Source: Pimelobacter simplex
GTDB lineage: Bacteria; Actinomycetota; Actinomycetes; Propionibacteriales; Nocardioidaceae
Assembly (NCBI RefSeq): GCF_024662235.1
Contig: NZ_CP096276.1
Coordinates: 5,270,001-5,334,000 of the forward strand
Length of the DNA: 64,000 nucleotides
Reading direction: 5' to 3'
Positions 51,008 to 58,014 of the stretch are shown here, one piece after another; within the stretch, counting starts at the first letter, position 1; the number at the start of each line of letters is the position of its first letter. The translations under genes were made by a program, and so were the position numbers. The notes below the pieces were generated by a model. That model had not been told where the DNA came from. It saw only the letters and a list, made by a program, of their open reading frames with translations, and did not search any database.

Positions 51008-52660
51008 ATGGACCGCGAGGCGCTGCTGGCCGAGGTGCTCGGTCACCTCGCCGAGGGGACGGCCGAGGTGGGTTGCGCGGTCGCTGCCGCGGCGGCGCGC
51101 GAGGGCGACCCGGCGGCGTACGGCCTGGCGGGTCTGGCCGGCTTCTGGCTCGGCGACTTCGCCGAGGCGACCGCGCAGGCGGCCGCGGGCCTGACCGCCG
51201 CGGACGACGACCGCACGCGGGCCTGGTGCCTCGCGGTCGCCGTCCTGGCTGCGGCGGGGGACCTCGACGCCCCGCCGCCCGACCGCGCGCTCCTGGCCCG
51301 GCTGCTCGCGGACGCCGACGAGCCGGGCTCGCGCTGGTGGTCCGCGGTCCGGTACGTCGCCGCCGAGGCCGCCCTCGTCTCGGCCCGGATCGGCGAGGCT
51401 GCGGCGATCGACGCCGCCGGACCGCCTGCGGGAGCGGCCTGGGCGGGCCACCCCTTCGCGCCGCTGATGTGGGTCTGCCAGGCCCGGATCGCCGCCTTCT
51501 CCGGGCGGATCGAGCGCGCCCAGGAGGTGCTCGGCGCGGTGCGTGCGTCCGTGGTGCCGGGCAGCCGGGTCGCGCCGGTGGTCGAGGCGGTCGCCGTCCT
51601 GGTCCAGGGCAATGCGGGCGACGCCGAGGTGGGCCTGGTCGCGGAGCAGGTCGCCCAGCACGTGCCGCCCGCGCCCCGCGACTTCATCGACCGCGGCGCG
51701 CTGCTGCTGCTCGCCTACGGCGCGATCGCCGTGTACGACGTGGCCGCCGCCTCGGCGCTGGTCTTCCGGGCCGGCGCCGACGAGGCGCTCAGCCGCTGCA
51801 CGCTCATCGACCGCGCGCTCTCCTTCGAGACCCTGCTCCACGCCGCGCTCCTCGCCGACGACCAGGACGCCGCCGGCGTCTGGCTCACCGCGCTGTCCGC
51901 ACTCGCCGCGCACCCGGTCACGGCGCCGTCGGTGCTGCGGGCACGGGGGCGGGCCGCGCTGATGACCGGGGACGCCGCGACCGCGGTCGACCTGCTCACC
52001 CGCAGCATCGAGGGCTGCCTGGCCGACGACCGGGGCGTGGAGGCCGCCGAGGGCCAGATCCTGCTCGCCCGGGCCCGGATCCAGGAGCACGACCTCGGCG
52101 CCGCCTCCCGCACCCTGCGCGAGCTCGTCGCCGACAGCGACCGCTCCGGTCACGCCGCCGTACGGCGGGCGGCGGGTGCCGTCCTCGCCGCCTCCGGGCG
52201 CCGGCTGCCCCCGGTCGCCGGAGCGGGCTGGGACGTCCTGTCGGAGCGCGAGGCCGAGGTCGCCCGGGCGATCCTCGCGGGCCTGGAGGTCGACGAGATC
52301 GCGGCCCGCCTGTTCCTCTCGCCGAGCACGGTCCGGGCCCACGTCTCGCGGGTGCTGTGCGCCTTCGGCGTCGCGACCCGGGTCGGCCTGCTCGCCGCCG
52401 TCGGCGGGGCCGCGCCCGACCGCACCGTCCCCGGAGCGCCGGCCGCCGCGCCGCTCAGCCCGCGCCAGGCCGAGGTCGCCGGGCACGTCGCCGCGGGCTG
52501 GACCAACCAGCAGATCGCCGAGGTCCTCGGGATCTCGGTCAAGGGCGTCGAGAAGCACGTCGGCGACGTGCTGCTGCGCTGGGGCGCGGGCTCGCGCTTC
52601 GAGATCGCCCGCATCTGGTGGGCGGGCTCGGCCCTGGGACCGGCCGGCTCAGCGAGCTGA
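51008..52660 (+). CDS. Regulator with TPR-like domain and two LuxR-type HTH domains
   Basis: 550 residues from ATG 51008. The first 400 residues are Ala/Leu-rich helical repeats of TPR or LAL-regulator type, without a Walker ATPase. The C-terminus holds two GerE/LuxR helix-turn-helix domains in a row: about 412-470 (LSEREAEVARAILAGLEVDE, then SPSTVRAHVSRVL) and about 482-540 (LSPRQAEVAGHVAAGWTNQQ, then SVKGVEKHVGDVLLRW). Most family members have one. It probably binds two half-sites from a single chain. The target is unknown, and no adjacent palindrome was found. The last 12 bp overlap the convergent Trp-rich gene. Confidence 0.83.
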   Translation: MDREALLAEVLGHLAEGTAEVGCAVAAAAAREGDPAAYGLAGLAGFWLGDFAEATAQAAAGLTAADDDRTRAWCLAVAVLAAAGDLDAPPPDRALLARLLADADEPGSRWWSAVRYVAAEAALVSARIGEAAAIDAAGPPAGAAWAGHPFAPLMWVCQARIAAFSGRIERAQEVLGAVRASVVPGSRVAPVVEAVAVLVQGNAGDAEVGLVAEQVAQHVPPAPRDFIDRGALLLLAYGAIAVYDVAAASALVFRAGADEALSRCTLIDRALSFETLLHAALLADDQDAAGVWLTALSALAAHPVTAPSVLRARGRAALMTGDAATAVDLLTRSIEGCLADDRGVEAAEGQILLARARIQEHDLGAASRTLRELVADSDRSGHAAVRRAAGAVLAASGRRLPPVAGAGWDVLSEREAEVARAILAGLEVDEIAARLFLSPSTVRAHVSRVLCAFGVATRVGLLAAVGGAAPDRTVPGAPAAAPLSPRQAEVAGHVAAGWTNQQIAEVLGISVKGVEKHVGDVLLRWGAGSRFEIARIWWAGSALGPAGSAS

Positions 52661-53269
52661 GCGACCGAGCGCCCGGCGGACCTGCGTCCGGACCTCGCGC
52701 CAGGCGCGGCGTACCGGCGCGACCACGGTGCGTCCGGCCCACCGCAGTGCGGGCGCGACCAGGGTCCGGTGAGCCCAGCGGAAGGGCACCGCCAACGCCC
52801 CGCCGAGCGCCTGCAGCGCGCCGCCGGCGACCTGCCAGGCCCAGCGCAGGGCACGGCCGATGGGGGCGAGGATCCCGCGGCCGAACGGCGCCACCAGGAC
52901 CCGCCACAGCCACAGGGTCGGCGTCAGCACGAGGTACTGCCAGCACCAGTCGAGGACGCGTCCGGCCGGGCGGGCGACGTACGCCAGGAACCAGCGCAGC
53001 GGCACCGCGAGGAGCCGGCCGAACGGCCGGAGCAGCCGGCCGACCCAGCGCCAGAACGCCACCCACGGCCGGACGACGACGCCGTCCCAGAACCGCTCGA
53101 CCAGGCCGGCGGCCGCGCCGAAGCCGTCCCACAGCGCGCGCACCGGCAGCACCACGAGCACCGCGACGACGCGGGCCGGCCAGCGCACGAGGACGTGCGC
53201 GGGCGGCTCCGGCGGCTCCAGCGGCTCGGGCGCCTCGGGCGCCTCGGGCGGGGCGCTCGGGTCGGTCAT
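52649..53269 (-). CDS. Trp/Arg-rich repetitive protein, unknown function
   Basis: 206 residues from ATG 53269. After a Pro/Glu-rich start (PPEAPEAPEPLEPPEPP) the chain is a run of about eight units of 18-22 residues, each with a Trp-containing hydrophobic part and a basic part (FWDGVVVRPWVAFWRW, then LRPFGRLLAVPLRWF, and so on). The pattern fits amphipathic helices lying on a membrane. No known family. The high Arg content at the end (VRTQVRRALGRSAR) could contact acidic lipid or nucleic acid. Confidence 0.55.
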   Translation of the reverse strand: MTDPSAPPEAPEAPEPLEPPEPPAHVLVRWPARVVAVLVVLPVRALWDGFGAAAGLVERFWDGVVVRPWVAFWRWVGRLLRPFGRLLAVPLRWFLAYVARPAGRVLDWCWQYLVLTPTLWLWRVLVAPFGRGILAPIGRALRWAWQVAGGALQALGGALAVPFRWAHRTLVAPALRWAGRTVVAPVRRAWREVRTQVRRALGRSAR

Positions 53270-53330
53270 GAGCCCGATTGTGCCGGGGCGTCCGAAGGTT
53301 GCGTCGGCCCCCGCTGGTAGACACGACGAC

Positions 53331-55460
53331 ATGACCTCCGAGGCACCCACCGACGCCGCCGTCCGCGCCCGCGCCGAGGAGCACCTGCGTGCCCTGGTCG
53401 GGCGCCCCGACGCCCGGTTGTACGACGACCAGTGGGCCGCCATCTCCGCCCTCGTCGTCGAGCGGCGCCGTGCGCTCGTCGTCCAGCGCACGGGGTGGGG
53501 AAAGTCCGCGGTCTACTTCGTCGCGACCCTGCTGCTGCGCGCCGAGCAGGCCGGCCCGACCGTGATCATCTCGCCGCTGCTCGCCCTGATGCGCAACCAG
53601 ATCGCCGCCGCCGAGCGGGCCGGCATCCGCGCGGTGACGGTCAACTCCACCAACATGGAGCAGTGGGACGAGGTGCACCGCGCGATCGCCGCCGGTGAGG
53701 TCGACGTCCTGCTGGTCAGCCCCGAGCGGCTCAACAACCCGGGCTTTCGCGACGAGGTGCTGCCGCGGCTGGCCGAGACCTGCGGCCTGCTCGTGGTCGA
53801 CGAGGCCCACTGCATCTCCGACTGGGGTCACGACTTCCGCCCCGACTACCGGCGCATCCGCACGCTGCTCGACGACCTGCCCGCCGGCATCCCCGTGCTC
53901 GCCACCACGGCCACGGCCAACCAGCGCGTGACGAACGACGTCGCGGAGCAGCTCGGAAAGGACACCCTGGTGCTGCGCGGCAGCCTCGACCGAGCGTCTC
54001 TGCGCCTGGGCGTGGTCCGTCTCAAGACGGCCGAGCAGCGGCTGGCCTGGCTGGCCGACCACCTCGCCGAGCAGCCGGGCAGCGGCATCGTCTACTGCCT
54101 CACCGTCGCCGCCACCCAGGAGGTCGCCGACTACCTCCGCTCGCGCGGGCACCAGGTCGCGGCCTACTCCGGCCAGACCGAGCAGACCGAACGCCTCGCG
54201 CTCGAGCAGGCGCTCATCGACGGCGAGGTCAAGGCACTCGTCGCCACCAGTGCGCTCGGCATGGGCTTCGACGCCTCGCTCGGCTTCGTCGTCAACCTCG
54301 GCGCCCCCAGCAGCCCGGTCGCCTACTACCAGCAGGTCGGTCGTGCCGGCCGCGGTCACGACCTGCCCGCCGGGGGTGCCTCGGTGGTGCTGCTGCCGGC
54401 CACCGAGGACCGCGACATCTGGGCCTACTTCGCCTCGCTCGCGTTCCCGCGCGAAGAGGTCGTTCGCGAGACTCTCGCCGCGCTCGCCGACGAGGGCCGG
54501 GCGCTCAGCACGGCCGCGCTCGAGCCGCGCGTCGACCTCTCCCGCACCCGCCTCGAGACGATGCTCAAGGTGCTCGACGTCGACGGTGCGGTACGACGCG
54601 TCCGGGGCGGCTGGGAGTCCACCGGGCAGCCGTGGGACTACGACGCCGACCGCTATGCGCGCGTCGCCGCCTCCCGGGCGGCCGAGCAGCAGGCGATGCT
54701 CGACTACCTGTCCTCGAGCGAGTGCCGGATGCGCTACCTCCGCGCCCAGCTCGACGACCCCGAGGTGCTGGCCGATGCGGGGTGGCGCTGCGGGCGGTGC
54801 GACAACTGCGGCGGGCTCGACCTGCCGACGGCGGTCTCGGCCGAGGCGATCGAGCAGGCTGCCGACCGGCTGGCGCGGCCCGGCGTACCGATCGAGCCGC
54901 GCAAGCTCTGGCCCACCGGACTCGCCGCGATCGGCGTCAGCCGCTCCGGCAAGATCAAGCAGCCGGCCGGTGAGGGGCGGGCGATCGCCCGGCTCACCGA
55001 CCTCGGCCACGGCGCCGCGCTGCGCGGGCTCTTCGCGGCCGACGCCGTCGACGGCCCGGTCCCGGTGCCGCTGGCCCAGGCGATGGTGACGATGCTCCAC
55101 GACTGGCAGCCCGCGATCGACGCGATCGTCGTCGCTGAGTCCGAGCGCAAGCCCCTGCTGGTGGCCGACCTCGCTGCTGGGCTGTCCCGGTTCCTCGGCG
55201 TCCCGGTGGTCGGCCGCTGGGCCGTCGTCGACCTCTCCGTCGGCCCCGACCGGGGCGCGACCAACTCCGCGCAGCGGGTGGCCGCGGTGACCCGGCGCTG
55301 CGCGCTCCAGCTCGACGATCCCGATGCGGTCCGGGAGCGCCGGGTGCTGCTGGTCGACGACCGGCTCGTCACCGGCTGGTCGCTGACGCTCGGCGCCGAC
55401 GCGCTCCACGCGGCGGGTGCGGCCGCCGTCCTTCCGCTGGTGCTGGGGGTGAGCGGATGA
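53331..55460 (+). CDS. recQ: RecQ-family DNA helicase with C-terminal phosphoribosyltransferase-like domain
   Basis: 709 residues from ATG 53331. Helicase core: Walker A RTGWGKSA (Lys58), DEAH at 157-160 in VVDEAHCISDWGHDFRPDY, TTATA motif III, and QQVGRAGRG motif VI. Zinc-binding part: CRMRYLRAQ...CGRCDNC. In place of an HRDC domain the C-terminal 200 residues end in VLLVDDRLVTGWSL, the PRPP-binding loop of type I phosphoribosyltransferases. Such RecQ fusions occur in actinobacteria. DNA repair or fork rescue is likely; the enzymatic state of the tail is unknown. Confidence 0.9.
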   Translation: MTSEAPTDAAVRARAEEHLRALVGRPDARLYDDQWAAISALVVERRRALVVQRTGWGKSAVYFVATLLLRAEQAGPTVIISPLLALMRNQIAAAERAGIRAVTVNSTNMEQWDEVHRAIAAGEVDVLLVSPERLNNPGFRDEVLPRLAETCGLLVVDEAHCISDWGHDFRPDYRRIRTLLDDLPAGIPVLATTATANQRVTNDVAEQLGKDTLVLRGSLDRASLRLGVVRLKTAEQRLAWLADHLAEQPGSGIVYCLTVAATQEVADYLRSRGHQVAAYSGQTEQTERLALEQALIDGEVKALVATSALGMGFDASLGFVVNLGAPSSPVAYYQQVGRAGRGHDLPAGGASVVLLPATEDRDIWAYFASLAFPREEVVRETLAALADEGRALSTAALEPRVDLSRTRLETMLKVLDVDGAVRRVRGGWESTGQPWDYDADRYARVAASRAAEQQAMLDYLSSSECRMRYLRAQLDDPEVLADAGWRCGRCDNCGGLDLPTAVSAEAIEQAADRLARPGVPIEPRKLWPTGLAAIGVSRSGKIKQPAGEGRAIARLTDLGHGAALRGLFAADAVDGPVPVPLAQAMVTMLHDWQPAIDAIVVAESERKPLLVADLAAGLSRFLGVPVVGRWAVVDLSVGPDRGATNSAQRVAAVTRRCALQLDDPDAVRERRVLLVDDRLVTGWSLTLGADALHAAGAAAVLPLVLGVSG

Positions 55461-55494
55461 GCTGACCTCCCTGAGCAACCCCTCGACAACAAAA

Positions 55495-55508
55495 TAGAAC
55501 GCGTTCTA
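55495..55508. promoter_or_regulatory. KstR-like operator
   Basis: TAGAACGCGTTCTA, a perfect 14-bp palindrome that fits the KstR consensus TNNAACNNGTTNNA at every fixed position. Its right end overlaps the -10 box TAGTCT at 55507-55512. KstR represses sterol-catabolism genes in mycobacteria and rhodococci; other TetR proteins use similar sites. Confidence 0.65.
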
Positions 55509-55512
55509 GTCT
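55507..55512 (+). promoter_or_regulatory. -10 box, leaderless start of DapB-fold gene
   Basis: TAGTCT, 7 nt before ATG 55520, partly inside the operator. Confidence 0.5.
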
Positions 55513-55519
55513 CGCCCGC

Positions 55520-56578
55520 ATGAGCGCACCCCGGTTCGACCGTCCCCTCCGCGTCGTCCAGTGGACGACGGGCAATATCGGCCGGAGATCGGCCCACGCG
55601 ATCCTGTCCCGCCCCGACCTCGAGCTGGTCGGCGTCTACGCCCACGGCGCCGACAAGATCGGCAAGGACGCCGCCGAGCTCTGCGGCTGGCCCGAGCCGA
55701 CCGGCGTCCACGCGACCGACGACGTGGCGGCGCTGCTCGCGCTCGAGCCCGACGCCTGCTGCTACAACCCGCTCTGGCCGGACGTCGACGAGCTCGTCAC
55801 GCTCCTCGAGAACGGCGTCAACGTCTGCACCAGCGCCGCCTGGATCACCGGCGCCAAGCAGGCGCCCGCCGACCGCGCCCGGATCGAGGAGGCCTGCGCC
55901 CGCGGCGGTGCCTCGATCTTCGGCAGCGGCGCCCATCCCGGGATGACCAACCTGATCGGGATGGCCCTGAGCGGCTCGTGCGAGCACGTGGACGAGGTGC
56001 GCATCACCGAGTCGGTCGACTGCTCGACGTACGAGTCGGCGGGGACGCAGATCGCGATGGGCTTCTCCCAGGACCCGGCGACGCCCGGCCTGGCCGAGTC
56101 GGTCCGTCGCGAGAGCGAGGTCTTCGCCGAGTCCGCGGCGATGATGGCCGACGCGATGGGCGCGACGCTCGACCGGATGACCTTCGACGTCACGTTCACG
56201 GCCGCCACCGGCGACTCCGACCTCGGGTTCATGACGATCCCGGAGGGCACGGTGGCCGGCGTGATGGGCTACCACCGCGGCTGGGTGGGGGAGCGCAACG
56301 TGGTCAGCGTCGGGTTCAACTGGACGATGGGCAGCCACGTCGACCCGCCGAAGCCCCTGGCCCACGGCCACGTGATCCAGGTGTTCGGCCGGCCCAACAT
56401 GCGCACGGTCGTGCAGTGCCTGCCCCCGAAGGACTGGACGGAGCCCGGCTACATGGGCCTCGGCATGATCTACACGGCGCTGCCGGTGACCAACGCGGTG
56501 CCCTTCGTGGTGGCCGCCGAGCCCGGGATCGTCACGCTCGCGGACCTCCCGCCGATCACCGGACGGATCCGCGCCTGA
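55520..56578 (+). CDS. DapB-fold NAD(P)-dependent oxidoreductase
   Basis: 352 residues from ATG 55520. N-terminal nucleotide fold RVVQWTTGNIGRRSAHAIL followed by LELVGVYAHGADKIGKDAAEL, the layout of dihydrodipicolinate-reductase-like and 2,4-diaminopentanoate-dehydrogenase-like proteins. FGSGAHPGMTNLI is a conserved middle block. Related genes are common in actinobacteria that degrade steroids and other hydrophobic substrates, and the perfect KstR-type operator in its promoter supports such a role. The substrate is not known. It is not the lysine-pathway DapB. Confidence 0.82.
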   Translation: MSAPRFDRPLRVVQWTTGNIGRRSAHAILSRPDLELVGVYAHGADKIGKDAAELCGWPEPTGVHATDDVAALLALEPDACCYNPLWPDVDELVTLLENGVNVCTSAAWITGAKQAPADRARIEEACARGGASIFGSGAHPGMTNLIGMALSGSCEHVDEVRITESVDCSTYESAGTQIAMGFSQDPATPGLAESVRRESEVFAESAAMMADAMGATLDRMTFDVTFTAATGDSDLGFMTIPEGTVAGVMGYHRGWVGERNVVSVGFNWTMGSHVDPPKPLAHGHVIQVFGRPNMRTVVQCLPPKDWTEPGYMGLGMIYTALPVTNAVPFVVAAEPGIVTLADLPPITGRIRA

Positions 56579-56614
56579 GGCGCTCACCTCCCGCGATCGG
56601 GTCGTGATCGGTCC

Positions 56615-56620
56615 TACAGT
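56615..56620 (+). promoter_or_regulatory. -10 box, leaderless start
   Basis: TACAGT, 6 nt before ATG 56627. Confidence 0.5.
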
Positions 56621-56626
56621 CCGAAC

Positions 56627-57877
56627 ATGACCGACGACGCTCCCGCGACCGGCACCCCGGACACTCCGGACCAGCCGGGCGACGGTCCGCAGCCCGACCA
56701 GACCGTACGGCGCCCGCGCGATCCCGCCCCGGAACCCGCGCCGCCCCCGGGCGGCACGGTGGTCGCGACCGCACCGGAGCCCCAGCCCGGCGGCCAGGGG
56801 TACGGCGGCCCGCCGGCCCCGCCCGGCGCCGCCCTCGACGCGCCCGGACCCGCCGACCCGGCCGCCGCGGCCAAGGCCGGACGTACCGGCGCGACCGGCG
56901 CGTTCGCCGCCGTCGGCGCCGGCCTGCTCGGCGCGGCCGTGGTCATCGCCCGGGTCCGGAGCCGGTCCGACGGCGAGCTCGACTGGTCCAACTTCGGCGT
57001 CGGCCTCGGCGCCACCGCGGTCCTGCTGCTCATCGCGCTCGTCGGCGCCACCACGGCCGGCCGCCGTGAGGGCAGCCGCGCCCGGACGGACCTGGTGACC
57101 TGGCCCGGCGTGGCCGGCATCCTCGGCGTCGCCCTCATGCTCGACGTCGGCATCGACAGCAAGGGCCACGGGATCGGGTACCTGATCGGCGCCGTGGTCG
57201 TCGTCCTCGCCGCGATCGGCTATGTGATCAGCCGCCGGGCCGCCTTCGTGGTGACCGCGATCGCCGGCCTGGGCATCCTCTACGCCCTCGGCTTCGAGGA
57301 CCTGGTCGCCGACAACGTGAGCGACGCGAACGCCCCGGTCGTGATGGGCGCCGCGGTCGGCGTCTTCGTCGTCGCCGTCACCATCCTCGGCTGGGTGCTG
57401 CCCAGCCGGGCGATCTCGGGGGTCGCCGTGGGTGTGGTCGGCCTGGTGGCCTACGCCGGGATGCTGCTCATGATGCTGGCGCTGCGGATGATCGGGGAGT
57501 TCTTCGGCGGGCTCGGCGGCGGGCTGTTCCCGGGTGCGGGCGGTGCGGGCGGTCCGGACGGCGGCGGGACCGGTGAGTTCGGCTGGTACGCAGTCACCGG
57601 CGCCTACCGCGAGTCTGACGTCTGGTGGACCGTCGGCTTCGCCGGCGTCCTGGCGCTCGGCTGGGCGCTGGCCGCCGCGGTCTCGAACCACTCCGGCTTC
57701 GCCCTCCTCGCCCTCGCCACCCCGGTCGTGATCGCGCCGCTGGCCAGCGCGGTCCTGGCCGTGGAGCACCCGACCTGGTGGTCGGCGGTCCTGGCCTCGG
57801 GCGGCGGCATCCTGCTCCTCGGCGGCGTGCTGCTCGCCCGCCGGCGCGGCCGGGCGCTCACCCGACCGGCCTACTGA
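56627..57877 (+). CDS. Polytopic membrane protein with Pro-rich N-terminus, unknown function
   Basis: 416 residues from ATG 56627. The first 85 residues are disordered, rich in Pro, Asp and Gly, with a basic RRPRDPAP patch. About ten hydrophobic segments follow, and a Gly-rich loop (LGGGLFPGAGGAGGPDGGG) interrupts them near residue 305. No transporter motif. Resembles the general type of actinobacterial integral proteins with a cytoplasmic disordered tail. Stands alone; a 5x12-bp repeat follows its stop. Confidence 0.7.
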   Translation: MTDDAPATGTPDTPDQPGDGPQPDQTVRRPRDPAPEPAPPPGGTVVATAPEPQPGGQGYGGPPAPPGAALDAPGPADPAAAAKAGRTGATGAFAAVGAGLLGAAVVIARVRSRSDGELDWSNFGVGLGATAVLLLIALVGATTAGRREGSRARTDLVTWPGVAGILGVALMLDVGIDSKGHGIGYLIGAVVVVLAAIGYVISRRAAFVVTAIAGLGILYALGFEDLVADNVSDANAPVVMGAAVGVFVVAVTILGWVLPSRAISGVAVGVVGLVAYAGMLLMMLALRMIGEFFGGLGGGLFPGAGGAGGPDGGGTGEFGWYAVTGAYRESDVWWTVGFAGVLALGWALAAAVSNHSGFALLALATPVVIAPLASAVLAVEHPTWWSAVLASGGGILLLGGVLLARRRGRALTRPAY

Positions 57878-57937
57878 GCGGCCCGCCCCGCGGCCTGCCC
57901 AGCGGCCCGCCCAGCGGCCCGCCCAGCGGCCTGCCCA
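57878..57937. repeat. Five 12-bp tandem repeats
   Basis: Unit GCGGCCYGCCCM repeated five times directly after the stop of the membrane protein (variants GCGGCCCGCCCA and GCGGCCTGCCCA). Likely a slippage-made minisatellite. Confidence 0.8.
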
Positions 57938-58002
57938 GCGGTGGCCAGCGCCGGCGAGCGCCGGAACACCGACGCGGGGAACTCCGTGTCGGCGCCGGCC
58001 GT

Positions 58003-58008
58003 TAGCGT
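58003..58008 (+). promoter_or_regulatory. -10 box of SNF2 gene, leaderless
   Basis: TAGCGT, 6 nt before GTG 58015. Confidence 0.5.
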
Positions 58009-58014
58009 CCCCAT

